Counted from the first letter of the stretch, positions 5,362-13,954 are shown. The stretch: DNA of 15,837 nucleotides from SURF-24 sp964537965 (GCA_964537965.1 CAZIDB010000108.1:1-15837); one strand, 5' to 3'. Translations and numbers: made by a program. Notes: a model not told the origin generated them from the letters alone.

Positions 5362-7749
5362 ATGAGAAAAAGTATAATATTAGCTTTGGTTTTTTCAGTA
5401 CTGAATATAATTTACGCTCAGGACCTTACAGGAATTAAAATCTGCTTAAATCCGGGGCACGGCGGATATGATTCAAATGATCGTTACATATCAGCAACAG
5501 GTTTCTGGGAATCAGAAGGAAATCTTACAAAAGGACTTTACCTGAGAGATATACTCCAGAGTCATGGTGCAACAATAGTTATGAGCCGTACAAAAAATAC
5601 AACGGCAGATGATTTGCCTCTTTCACAAATTGTTGCAATTGCAAATTCGAATAACGTAGATTACATGCATTCAATTCATAGCAACGCATATGATACTAAA
5701 TCAAATTACACTTTAATTTTGTATCAGGGAACAACAGCTACACCAACATATCCCGGTTCTGCTACTATGGCAAATTATATGGTTGATCAGATTTATAATA
5801 CCGACCGTACTACAAAAAAAATAATTGCCGGTGATTTTGATTTTTACGGAACAGGTCAACCTTATCTTGGTGTGTTTAAGGGATTGACAATGCCGCATAC
5901 TTTGTCGGAAGGTTCATTCCATGATTATGTTCCGGAATCTTTCAGGTTGTGCAATGAGGTTTATCTTCATAATGAAGCATGGGCAATTGCACGCTCATTT
6001 CTTTCATATTGGGGTAAGGAACCATTTTCAACAGGAATTATTGCTGGCTTAGTAAGAGATAAATCCTTAAAGGTTGATTATTATTATATTCCTACGGCAA
6101 GAACCGGTTCCGAATCCTTAAAACCTTTGAACAATATTAAAGTTACACTTCAACCGGGAAATAAAATATATAATGGAGATGAGCATAATAACGGATTCTT
6201 TATGTTTGACAGCCTTCAGCCCGGAACATATACAGTTTATACAGAAGCTCAAAACTACTATCGTGATTCCGTAACAGTAACAGTTGTAGCTAACAAAGTT
6301 GTTTTTGCAGATAAATATTTACAGTATGATACTACAAGTGCGCCTGTTATTTTATCAACTACTCCATTAGATAATGCAACAAACTTTAAAACCATTGATC
6401 CAATTATAATTCAATTTAATAAAAGTATGAATCCTGCATCCTTTACATCGGCGTTTTCATTGCAGCCGGCAGTTGATGGTAGTATGAACTGGGGAGATGA
6501 TAACAGGAAGTTAGTATTTCAGCCAAGCACACCTTTGGAAACTAATAAAACTTATACTGTTTCTATTACCAAGGATGCTTTAAGTGAATGGAATGTTCCT
6601 GTTGGAGTAGATTATTCTTTTAGTTTTACAACTAATGATCGTAATAAATGTTCTGTGGTTGGAACTTACCCTGAAGCAGGTGAGCAGGACATAAGCACTT
6701 CCGTACAATTTCAAGTTATTGTTGATGCTGCCGTCTCAACTTCGTTATCAAGTTTCGAGTTACTTGATGGTCTTAATAATGAATTAACTCTTAAAAATCT
6801 AAAAGCAACAACAGCTAATGGTTTAGGATACATTGTAATTGAACCATCAGCTTTATTAGCAGAAAATTCAAATTATAGTTTATTAGTTCTTCCATCCTTA
6901 AAAGATGCAAGTGGTTACCCATTAGGTGATACTGTAAAAATAAATTTCAGAACTATCAGCGAAAGTTACATTTCCGGTTCAATTGTGGACAGCTTTGAAG
7001 TGCTTGGTTCCTGGAATGATGCAAAGAAAGGTGCAGGATCTACCGGTATTGATACCGTTGCTTCAACATTCAAATTGACCTATAGTAAATATTACAGGGG
7101 AAAATATTCTGCACGTTTAGCTTATTCATTTAAAAATAATTCTGATGGAGTTTGCCAGTATTATAATTCCGATAAATTTAATCTTGGCACTAATCAATCC
7201 GAATTCGGAATCTGGATATATGGTGACCTTAGCAAAAATATCTTAGAGTATTGGTTTTCTTATGACGGCAGAAATGAATCCAGAATTTTAGTTGATACAA
7301 TTAATTGGTCAGGATGGAAACTTAAAAGAATCAAGTTGTCTGAGGTTCCCGGTACTGGTGAAAAGTTATTCCATAGTATTGTAATCAGGCAGGCGGCTGA
7401 CGGATTGAGATCAAGTGTATTATATGCAGATGATGCTCAATACAATATAGTTGTTCCTGTTTTGGATGATGTTACCGGAAGAAATATGAATTACTCGCTT
7501 CATCAGAATTATCCGAATCCTTTTAACCCTTCAACTGTAATTTCATATTCATTAAAGGAAAAAGGTCATGTTTCCTTAAAAGTATATGATACAATTGGAA
7601 AAGAGGTAATGTCGCTTGTTAATGAAGAAAAATCTGCGGGCACTTATGATGTTACTTTTGATGCTCGTAATTTAACAAGTGGGATTTATTTATACAAGCT
7701 TGAATGTAACGGAGTTGTATTATCAAGAAAAATGATTTTAATAAAATAA
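5362..7749 (+). CDS. T9SS-targeted N-acetylmuramoyl-L-alanine amidase (Amidase_3) with Ig-like and jelly-roll modules
   Basis: This is a 795-residue secreted enzyme expected to cut the bond between N-acetylmuramic acid and L-Ala in peptidoglycan. Residues 1-20 are a signal peptide ending YAQ. Residues 24-215 are an Amidase_3 domain: zinc ligands H33 (NPGHGG), E52 (ESEGN) and H106 (SIHSNA), and catalytic E183 (LSEGSFH). Then follow a carboxypeptidase-regulatory-like beta domain (about 226-320), two SbsA/Big-type Ig-like domains (about 325-425 and 426-535), a jelly-roll carbohydrate-binding-like region (about 536-700) and a T9SS sorting domain (711-795, QNYPNPFNPST, ending SRKMILIK). The domain boundaries are read by eye. 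Cell-division amidases of this family stay in the periplasm; this sorting domain predicts transport across the outer membrane and surface anchoring or release. It is the second gene of an operon with the propeller. Enzyme class and T9SS tail are firm; the biological target is open. Confidence 0.9.
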   Translation: MRKSIILALVFSVLNIIYAQDLTGIKICLNPGHGGYDSNDRYISATGFWESEGNLTKGLYLRDILQSHGATIVMSRTKNTTADDLPLSQIVAIANSNNVDYMHSIHSNAYDTKSNYTLILYQGTTATPTYPGSATMANYMVDQIYNTDRTTKKIIAGDFDFYGTGQPYLGVFKGLTMPHTLSEGSFHDYVPESFRLCNEVYLHNEAWAIARSFLSYWGKEPFSTGIIAGLVRDKSLKVDYYYIPTARTGSESLKPLNNIKVTLQPGNKIYNGDEHNNGFFMFDSLQPGTYTVYTEAQNYYRDSVTVTVVANKVVFADKYLQYDTTSAPVILSTTPLDNATNFKTIDPIIIQFNKSMNPASFTSAFSLQPAVDGSMNWGDDNRKLVFQPSTPLETNKTYTVSITKDALSEWNVPVGVDYSFSFTTNDRNKCSVVGTYPEAGEQDISTSVQFQVIVDAAVSTSLSSFELLDGLNNELTLKNLKATTANGLGYIVIEPSALLAENSNYSLLVLPSLKDASGYPLGDTVKINFRTISESYISGSIVDSFEVLGSWNDAKKGAGSTGIDTVASTFKLTYSKYYRGKYSARLAYSFKNNSDGVCQYYNSDKFNLGTNQSEFGIWIYGDLSKNILEYWFSYDGRNESRILVDTINWSGWKLKRIKLSEVPGTGEKLFHSIVIRQAADGLRSSVLYADDAQYNIVVPVLDDVTGRNMNYSLHQNYPNPFNPSTVISYSLKEKGHVSLKVYDTIGKEVMSLVNEEKSAGTYDVTFDARNLTSGIYLYKLECNGVVLSRKMILIK

Positions 7750-7918
7750 TTTTCAACGTTGAATTTTTATTTCGAACAGTTTAAATTACTCATAGAAATT
7801 ATTTGGTGAAAATACTGATCGGGATTTTTTGTATACTTTAACCGGGATATTTGTTTTAATAAGTTGCTTTTGTTTAAAAGTAATTAAGCAGAAAATCTAT
7901 TAAGCAAGGAAATGAATA

Positions 7919-8410
7919 ATGAAAGTATATTTCTTATTTAAACTAAAAAATGAAGATTACACTTGCAGCTATATATTTAATGAAGAGCATTCAAAAGTTT
8001 TCAGCTATTCGTACGATGAAGACTATATTGTAAAGTCTGAAGAGTCTAATTATAAAAAACTTGAAGATGTAGAAACTGCTTTTTCCAGGACGTCAAAATC
8101 AAAAAAATCTAAAGATGCGAATACACTTTTAGAGAAAAAAGATTTCCCGGATATAAAACATGCACTGTTTTTCCTTGAAGGAAACCATGACGATTTCAAA
8201 GCTGGAATTCAGTCAAGGAAAAAACTCCCGAAGATTATTACTCCTTACGAGATGGACTTTGAAGAAAGCGATGAATTTGAAAACCTGAAAGATGATGATC
8301 TTGAAGTTGAAGCCGGAGAAGATAATTTGTTTAAGGAGTTTAAAGATTTTGGTGATGAGGAAGATGAGAGTACTGACGACTTTGATGACGATGATGATTT
8401 ATACCGGTAA
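7919..8410 (+). CDS. Small cytoplasmic protein with highly acidic C-terminus, unknown function
   Basis: This is a 163-residue protein I do not recognise. It has no signal peptide or membrane segment. The N-terminal 100 residues look folded, with alternating beta (KVYFLFKL, YTCSYIF, KVFSYSY) and a mixed helix region containing the basic patch SRTSKSKKSK. From about residue 113 it becomes strongly acidic: 26 of the last 50 residues are Asp or Glu, ending STDDFDDDDDLYR. Such tails often interact with basic proteins or mimic nucleic acid, and fit a regulator or a protein-binding partner, but this is inference. AAGGA eight bases before the ATG supports the start. The spacer 7750-7918 upstream shows no convincing promoter. 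A hairpin overlaps the stop codon, and the YitT gene follows 99 bases later on the same strand. Confidence 0.65.
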   Translation: MKVYFLFKLKNEDYTCSYIFNEEHSKVFSYSYDEDYIVKSEESNYKKLEDVETAFSRTSKSKKSKDANTLLEKKDFPDIKHALFFLEGNHDDFKAGIQSRKKLPKIITPYEMDFEESDEFENLKDDDLEVEAGEDNLFKEFKDFGDEEDESTDDFDDDDDLYR

Positions 8411-8427
8411 AATTTTTTTGCCGGTAT
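8401..8427 (+). terminator. Hairpin overlapping the stop codon of the acidic-protein gene
   Basis: ATACCGG (8401-8407) pairs with CCGGTAT (8421-8427), and the pairing continues inward through one U-G pair and four A-U pairs to a UUU loop, giving a 12-bp stem. The TAA stop (8408-8410) lies inside the left arm. What follows is TATTCCCGTTTT, not a clean U-run, so it may be a weak terminator, a 3'-end protecting hairpin or an attenuator ahead of the YitT gene. Confidence 0.45.
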
Positions 8428-8509
8428 TATTCCCGTTTTAACTTCCGGAACAATAATCTGTATAACTAAGCAATCAATGATTGTATTCATTCAATAAAGA
8501 TATACCGTA

Positions 8510-9445
8510 ATGATTAAATTTATTTTCAAACGCTCTTTCCTGGTAGATTATTTTTTTATTACCATTGGAGCAGCTATAATGGCAATAGGCATCGGTGTAT
8601 TTTTAGTTGATGCCCAGGTTGTTCCCGGTGGAGTCAGCGGTTTATCTATGGCCTTACATTATCTGTCTAACCGTACTATACCTGTTGGATTGTTAATCTG
8701 GTTATTAAATATTCCGTTGTTTTTCTGGGGATTAAAAGAGCTTGGAAAAAAATTTGGATTGAGGACTTTTTACGGTTTCTCATTAAACGCATTCTTTATA
8801 GATTTTTTCCGTGGCTCTATACCCGGATTTCATTTTATACGGTTGCAGGACACGCAAACAGTAAAGGATTTGTTTCAGCATGATTTTCTTTTCCTTATTC
8901 TTATTGGTTCTTTGATGCTTGGAATTGGTCTTGGAATTATTTTCAAATTTAAAGGAAGCACTGCCGGTTCAGATATTGTCGCCGCTATTATGCAAAAACG
9001 GTTCGGATTAAAACCCGGACAGGCAATTATGTTTATTGATTTTTTTGTTATTGCATTAGCAGGTTTGATAATTGAGGTAAAAGATTTATCACCAGACAAA
9101 CCGGCTATGTCGTTAACCTTATATGCTTTATTTCTTCTCCTTGTTTCAAGTAAAATTGTTGATGTAATAATTGACGGTTTCGATTACGCAAGGATGGCGT
9201 TTATTATATCGGAGAAAAACGATGAAATAGCAAAGGCAATTATGAATGAGTTGAGCCGGGGAGCTACAGGTTTGCGTGCCCACGGCTTATATAGAAATAT
9301 CGACAGAGAAATTTTAGTTTCGGTTGTCACTTTACGGGAAGTTGGGCAACTAATAGACATAATAAAGGAAATCGATTCTGAGGCCTTTGTTATAATAAGT
9401 AATGTACATGAAGTATTAGGTGAGGGGTTCCGCAGGAGAATTTAA
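8510..9445 (+). CDS. YitT family membrane protein (YitT/DUF161 plus DUF2179)
   Basis: This is a 311-residue inner-membrane protein. Hydrophobic segments lie at about 13-33, 58-76, 88-100, 126-146, 171-190 and 203-222. Between them are the family's conserved glycine stretches VVPGGVSGLSM (37-47) and KGSTAGSDIVAAI (148-160). Residues about 229-310 form the cytoplasmic DUF2179 domain, with ISEKNDEIAKAI, the RGATGLRAHGLY turn and IISNVHEVLGEGF. The length and two-domain order are normal for the family, which is widespread and mostly uncharacterised; a transport role is often assumed. No Shine-Dalgarno is seen before the ATG, common in this phylum. It follows the acidic-protein gene but is separated from it by 99 bases and a hairpin, so co-transcription is uncertain. 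The family call is firm. Confidence 0.92.
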   Translation: MIKFIFKRSFLVDYFFITIGAAIMAIGIGVFLVDAQVVPGGVSGLSMALHYLSNRTIPVGLLIWLLNIPLFFWGLKELGKKFGLRTFYGFSLNAFFIDFFRGSIPGFHFIRLQDTQTVKDLFQHDFLFLILIGSLMLGIGLGIIFKFKGSTAGSDIVAAIMQKRFGLKPGQAIMFIDFFVIALAGLIIEVKDLSPDKPAMSLTLYALFLLLVSSKIVDVIIDGFDYARMAFIISEKNDEIAKAIMNELSRGATGLRAHGLYRNIDREILVSVVTLREVGQLIDIIKEIDSEAFVIISNVHEVLGEGFRRRI

Positions 9446-9584
9446 ATTATCTGCAACCTTTTTCCATTTAAAACTTCAAATAATCTATAAATAAATCAGG
9501 AATAATAAATCATTTGATTTAGAAAATTAACATATGTGCCAGCAAAGGGGTTTGCCATGAAAGATTTCTATTAACTAATAAACC

Positions 9585-9589
9585 GGAGG
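9585..9589 (+). promoter_or_regulatory. Ribosome binding site choosing the first ATG of the GH123-like gene
   Basis: GGAGG in ACCGGAGGTCTTA sits five bases before the ATG at 9595. The in-frame ATG at 9601 would be 11 bases away, and an ATG at 9616 much farther, so 9595 is preferred. Confidence 0.75.
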
Positions 9590-9594
9590 TCTTA

Positions 9595-12500
9595 ATGCAA
9601 ATGCTACTTAAAGGCATGGCTATAATAAATATACTTTTTCTAACAAATTTTAATTTATTAGCCCAAAATTTTAATTACACACAAAGTTTCGAATCATCCA
9701 ATCCATTTGTATTTCAAACTTCTAACGCTTCGTATACAATTAATTATTTTGGTCCTTCAACAGACAGGGCAGTTGATGGCACCAAATCCTTAAAAGTGGA
9801 TATATCAGTTAATGGTAGCGGCACAAAGGAATGTTATTATTACTGGACTTTGCCAGTTTCAACAAACCTAATTGGAGATATGAATTTCTCTGCTTACCTG
9901 TGGATGAGCAGCGAAACTGCAAAATATGTAAAGCTTGGCTATCATTATAAATTTCCGCCAACAAATCTTGAGAGAACCCCTAATCCCCCTGCAGTAACCG
10001 GGTATTCAACCTGGTTCCAGCAAAAAACTATTCTCTCCGATGACATAATTTATCATGCAGATTATTTTTCACACAATAGAATTTATGGCTCTACTTATGA
10101 TGATTTTGGAAGAGAGCTTAATTACCTTCACCTTATGATAAAAGCAGTCGGTGCAAAAAGATTAGTTTTCTATATCGATAAAATAGAGATTAAGGGAAAT
10201 GTACTAACACCATCTACATATCTTTCTTCTTATACTTCTGCCTGGTCAAAATTTCAGATAAAGTTAGCAGAAAAAGTTGCTTTAAGACATGATATTAATA
10301 ATTTATTACCTGCAATTCCAAGTACAAGTGGATTAACCTTAACAACAAAAGCAGTTGAATATCTTACCAAGGCAACAGATGCTAAAACAAAAATTGCTTC
10401 TTACTTTACCCAGGTTGATGGTAAAACTTTTTTTTCTCCTCCTATAATGGATTCGCTTGATCTCTATCTTGGTTTGTATCCAAGCTATGTAAATCTTCTT
10501 AAAATTGAATTGGAAAATCCCGGTGGCAGGGTATCTCTGTTTGAGATTAATCCGACAAAATATAACCGGTTAACAGGTACAAATTTTCCGGAGAATTTAA
10601 TAACAACTACAAGATTATACGCGAGAGTTACTCCTGGTGAATTTGAACCATTGTCACTGTTCCTTAGGGCTAGAAATAAATTAACAAATGTAAGAGTAGC
10701 CATATCAGGTTTAAGCGGCAGCGGTGGTACAATTCCGGCCTCTGCTTTAACAGCTTACATTGCTAAAGTCTGGTATCAGAATGGTTATGATATTAACGGG
10801 CGAACCGGTAAATGGTTTACTCAGGAATTATTAATTAAAGATGATGCACTTATTAAAGTTGATGAAACTGCAGGAACAAACTCACTATTGGTTACCAAGA
10901 CTGACGGAACAAAAGCTTATTATATTATAAGCAATTCAACAACGTCACTTCCATCGGGCGCTAAAATTACAGATGCTACAACTCTTCAACCGTTTACATT
11001 AAACGCCAACAGGAATCAACAACTTTGGTTTACACTTAAGGTCCCGGAAACAGCACTGGCTGGGACATATACCGGAAAAATAACTTTAACTGCAGATGAA
11101 GGTAGTGTAGGTTCAGTTGATATTGAGATTGAAGTTTTGCCATTTAAACTTGATGAATCAAGGATGACAAATTCAATTTATTACCACGGATATATTGATG
11201 ATTATGCGGCATCAAGATACCCGTTTACTTCATTTCAGAAAACTTCAAATCAATATTTAATTGAAATGACAGATATGAAGGAACATGGAATTTTATATCC
11301 TTCTACATATCAAAGCTATGGAAGTATTGGCAGAGATCTTACGGTAAGGAACCAGGTTGGATTACCTAAAGATAAAATTTATATAATGTCGTTCGAAACC
11401 GGTACACCAACTACAACAACCGCATTGAATAACCTGAAAAATACTGTTACTTCCTGGAAGAATAAAGTTGCCCAGTATGGTTATTCCAATCCATATTTTT
11501 ATGGTGTGGATGAAGCAGTTGGTGATGTTCTTTTAGCAGAGCGTGCAGGCTGGCAGGCAATACATGAAACAGGTAATAAAGTTTTTGCCGCAGGTTATTA
11601 TAAACATCACGATGTTGTTGGCGATCTGCTTGATTGTGCTGTTATTCAACCTGATCCAAGACGAGAGCAGGCAGATCTTTGGCATAACTCCGGTAAGATA
11701 ATTCTTAATTACCATAATCCGATGGTGGGTGTCGAAGATCCTGAAATCTACAGGAAGAATTATGGTTACGTTCTATGGAAAGCCGGTTATGATGGTTTTA
11801 TGAATTATGCTTACCAGAGACAATACGGACATATATGGAATGACTTTGATCCCGAAGCTACACAACCTCATCCGTATAGAGATCATTGTTTTACTTACCC
11901 GATTACCAATGGTGTTATTGGTACAATTCAATGGGAAGGAATGCGTGAAGCCTATGATGATATGAGATATCTTTCCACTTTGCTAAATAAAATGGATGCG
12001 CTTAAAGCTAAAGGAACGGACATTTCATATTACCAGAATTTTATCAATTCAATTGATCCTTCAATGCAGGATGCTGATGATATTCGTTCGGACATTATAG
12101 ACAAAATACTTCAGATAAACAGCGCCGGCGGAGGTGGAAACACCGGCGGTGATAATTCCGGCACTTCTTTGCTGGCTATTTCCAGCGCGGGTTTATTTAC
12201 TCCGACGAGTATTAGATTAACTTTTAACGAAGGTGTTTCCAATGATGCTTTAACAGTCTCAAACTATACTTTTTCAAATGGAATATCTGCATCTGCTGTT
12301 CAACTTAGTTCAGATAAAAAGCACGTTACTTTAACTACAACTGCACATACGCTTTATAGCAATTATACTGTAACAATTAAAAACATAAAAGATCTTAACG
12401 GTCTTTCTGTCCCTTCAACAGGAATTACATTCCAGTATACTTACACTGATAAGGTAGTGAGGTTTGCAGAAGAGGGTGCAAGAAACAGTACAGCGTTGTT

Positions 12501-13242
12501 AAAAACAAAGGTTGGTTCATTTGGTAGTAATGTAGTGTATTGTATTTCAACTACCGGCACTTTAACTTTTAACGTTTATATTCCAAAATCATCTAACTGG
12601 TATGCCTGGGGCAGATTCTTTTTTGAAGGAACGGATAATGCTCCAAATTCTTTTTATATCAAAGTAGATAACGGTACTACTTTCCAGTTTGGAAACAATA
12701 AGGATTTGTTTAACAAGTGGCATTGGGGTTCCGATGGAACAGTGCAACATGGAACTGTTATACCATTAAAACTTGGCAGCATTTCTGCCGGAAACCACAC
12801 TATAACTATTTCAGGCAGAGAGGTCAGCTCAACAGTAATGATTGATATGCTGCTGCTTTCACCGGATGCTTCATTCATTCCGACTGATAATAACGTTCAG
12901 TTATTTAAATCCGGAAATGAATTTGCAGTAGATAAAATTGAGATACCAACTGAGTACCAGTTAATTCAGAATTATCCGAATCCGTTTAATCCAACAACAA
13001 GAATAAAATACGCTTTACCTGAAGATGGTTTTGTAAGCCTTAAGGTATTTGATATACTTGGCAGGGAAGTAGCAACCCTTGTTGATGAAAACATGACTGC
13101 GGGATATTATGAAACTGAGTTCTCCGCCAAAGGCGGATCCGCCTCTGGCGGAAACCCTATTTCACTATCAAGCGGTATTTACATATATCGTTTGGCTACT
13201 AAGAAATTTGTACAGACAAGGAAAATGATTTTCATGAAATAA
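9595..13242 (+). CDS. Secreted GH123/DUF4091-like glycoside hydrolase with T9SS sorting domain
   Basis: This is a 1215-residue multidomain secreted protein. A signal peptide (about 1-24, ending LLAQ) leads into a jelly-roll region (about 28-202, from QSFESSNPF to FYIDKIEIKG). The middle (about 340-840) resembles GH123/DUF4091: a beta-sandwich ending DIEIEVLPFKLDES, then a barrel with YFYGVDEAVGD. D639-E640 match the Asp-Glu pair that GH123 beta-N-acetylgalactosaminidases use for substrate-assisted catalysis; NYAYQRQYG and IQWEGMREAYDDMRYL are also typical. A glycine linker (about 843-858), an Ig-like domain (about 859-955) and a second jelly-roll (about 960-1105) follow. Residues 1121-1215 are a T9SS sorting domain (NYPNPFNPTT, ending RKMIFMK) with a ten-residue palindrome-encoded insertion. 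The gene is monocistronic, with a terminator 45 bases past the stop. The domain type is probable; the exact sugar is uncertain, as DUF4091 proteins are diverse. Confidence 0.8.
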   Translation: MQMLLKGMAIINILFLTNFNLLAQNFNYTQSFESSNPFVFQTSNASYTINYFGPSTDRAVDGTKSLKVDISVNGSGTKECYYYWTLPVSTNLIGDMNFSAYLWMSSETAKYVKLGYHYKFPPTNLERTPNPPAVTGYSTWFQQKTILSDDIIYHADYFSHNRIYGSTYDDFGRELNYLHLMIKAVGAKRLVFYIDKIEIKGNVLTPSTYLSSYTSAWSKFQIKLAEKVALRHDINNLLPAIPSTSGLTLTTKAVEYLTKATDAKTKIASYFTQVDGKTFFSPPIMDSLDLYLGLYPSYVNLLKIELENPGGRVSLFEINPTKYNRLTGTNFPENLITTTRLYARVTPGEFEPLSLFLRARNKLTNVRVAISGLSGSGGTIPASALTAYIAKVWYQNGYDINGRTGKWFTQELLIKDDALIKVDETAGTNSLLVTKTDGTKAYYIISNSTTSLPSGAKITDATTLQPFTLNANRNQQLWFTLKVPETALAGTYTGKITLTADEGSVGSVDIEIEVLPFKLDESRMTNSIYYHGYIDDYAASRYPFTSFQKTSNQYLIEMTDMKEHGILYPSTYQSYGSIGRDLTVRNQVGLPKDKIYIMSFETGTPTTTTALNNLKNTVTSWKNKVAQYGYSNPYFYGVDEAVGDVLLAERAGWQAIHETGNKVFAAGYYKHHDVVGDLLDCAVIQPDPRREQADLWHNSGKIILNYHNPMVGVEDPEIYRKNYGYVLWKAGYDGFMNYAYQRQYGHIWNDFDPEATQPHPYRDHCFTYPITNGVIGTIQWEGMREAYDDMRYLSTLLNKMDALKAKGTDISYYQNFINSIDPSMQDADDIRSDIIDKILQINSAGGGGNTGGDNSGTSLLAISSAGLFTPTSIRLTFNEGVSNDALTVSNYTFSNGISASAVQLSSDKKHVTLTTTAHTLYSNYTVTIKNIKDLNGLSVPSTGITFQYTYTDKVVRFAEEGARNSTALLKTKVGSFGSNVVYCISTTGTLTFNVYIPKSSNWYAWGRFFFEGTDNAPNSFYIKVDNGTTFQFGNNKDLFNKWHWGSDGTVQHGTVIPLKLGSISAGNHTITISGREVSSTVMIDMLLLSPDASFIPTDNNVQLFKSGNEFAVDKIEIPTEYQLIQNYPNPFNPTTRIKYALPEDGFVSLKVFDILGREVATLVDENMTAGYYETEFSAKGGSASGGNPISLSSGIYIYRLATKKFVQTRKMIFMK
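13123..13152 (+). repeat. In-frame 30-bp palindromic element inside the T9SS domain
   Basis: Two tandem 15-bp inverted repeats, TCCGCC-AAA-GGCGGA and TCCGCC-TCT-GGCGGA, abut at a GGATCC centre. The whole 30 bp is itself palindromic apart from one mismatched pair in the outer loops. It starts exactly on a codon and encodes S-A-K-G-G-S-A-S-G-G (residues 1177-1186). It is far more GC-rich than its surroundings and interrupts a conserved domain, so it looks like an inserted mobile palindrome. Confidence 0.8.
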
Positions 13243-13286
13243 GTCCGGTGCATTCATTTTGAATTTAAGAACAGATTAATATTTTA

Positions 13287-13319
13287 AGACGGAAAGCAGT
13301 AATGCTTCCCGTCTTTTTT
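13287..13319 (+). terminator. Intrinsic terminator of the GH123-like gene
   Basis: AGACGGAAAGCA (13287-13298) and TGCTTCCCGTCT (13303-13314) form a 12-position stem with a single A-C mismatch, closed by a GTAA tetraloop of the GNRA type and followed by a run of T to 13319. It lies 45 bases past the stop at 13242. Confidence 0.93.
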
Positions 13320-13429
13320 ATGTACACACCTGATTATTGTTTATATATATAAAATGATTTAGATTACTCCTGAAATTATTAACCTTGATTATAAAATCTT
13401 GAAAAACAAACCTAAATGGACTAATCATT

Positions 13430-13954
13430 ATGATAAGTACATTTCTAATCGGATTCACATTACTTTGTCAACCAGTTACTGTGATCTCTTGTACAGATAC
13501 TATTGTAATATCAGGTGAAGTTAACCGGGGTCAGCAATTTAGCTGTGTTATTCATGACAGTGTGCTATTCAAACTCATTCCAAATGAATTCGGTTGGACG
13601 ATTTCGGTTTCAACAAAATCTCGTCCGGAAGAAGATATTTCAAGGCTTACACCACCGTTTCATTTTGTAACTAATCCAAGGAATATTGAAGGATGGCAAT
13701 TTAGGAATGAATTAAACACGGGACCCAATGATGGAAGTGTAAACGCTCCTGATTCTATCCGCGAATTTATATTTTCTCCCGGTGTTGGAATTACTTTTAA
13801 TTATCCGGTAACAGAAAACCAGGTACAACAAATTAAGCAAGATGGTTTTGGAGAACTTTTTATTGAATATCTGGAATTAGATAATCTAACTCCAAACGAA
13901 CGGGCTTTCATTAAAAGGATGAAATTTAAAGTCCGGATGTTAATTACATTTTAG
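13430..13954 (+). CDS. Exported hypothetical protein
   Basis: This is a 174-residue protein that I cannot place in a named family. The first 20 residues (MISTFLIGFTLLCQPVTVIS) form a signal peptide. The next residue is C21, so a poor lipobox (TVIS-C) is possible, but a soluble periplasmic protein is as likely. The mature part is beta-rich with conserved-looking segments: VIHDSVLFKLIPNEFGWTIS near 41, EDISRLTPPFHFVTNPRNIE near 69, NTGPNDGSVNAPDS near 96 and a C-terminal helix-like LTPNERAFIKRMKFK. The Trp and Gly spacing suggests a compact beta-sandwich fold. There is no T9SS tail. No Shine-Dalgarno is visible. It follows the glycosidase terminator, so it needs its own promoter; none was convincing in 13320-13429. 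The gene is probably real, given the signal peptide and normal composition, but its function is unknown. Confidence 0.65.
   Translation: MISTFLIGFTLLCQPVTVISCTDTIVISGEVNRGQQFSCVIHDSVLFKLIPNEFGWTISVSTKSRPEEDISRLTPPFHFVTNPRNIEGWQFRNELNTGPNDGSVNAPDSIREFIFSPGVGITFNYPVTENQVQQIKQDGFGELFIEYLELDNLTPNERAFIKRMKFKVRMLITF

Noticed and set aside
7752..7763. TTCAAC/GTTGAA dyad followed by T-rich sequence after the amidase gene, considered as terminator
   Set aside because: With a minimum loop it leaves only a four-base stem, too weak to call.
8245..8490. Antisense Ser-rich reading frame opposite the acidic tail
   Set aside because: The serine runs are the complement of repeated Asp/Glu codons; there is no start signal.
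9542..9574. Small hairpin GCAAA-GGGG-TTTGC and a five-codon ORF (MKDFY) ahead of the GH123-like gene, considered as riboswitch or leader peptide
   Set aside because: The stem is five pairs with no known aptamer core, and the mini-ORF is too short to show coding bias.
12124..12163. GC-rich repeat-like stretch in the GH123-like gene, considered as a second copy of the palindrome
   Set aside because: It encodes a Gly/Asn/Ser linker between domains, and the TCCGCC-N3-GGCGGA structure is absent.
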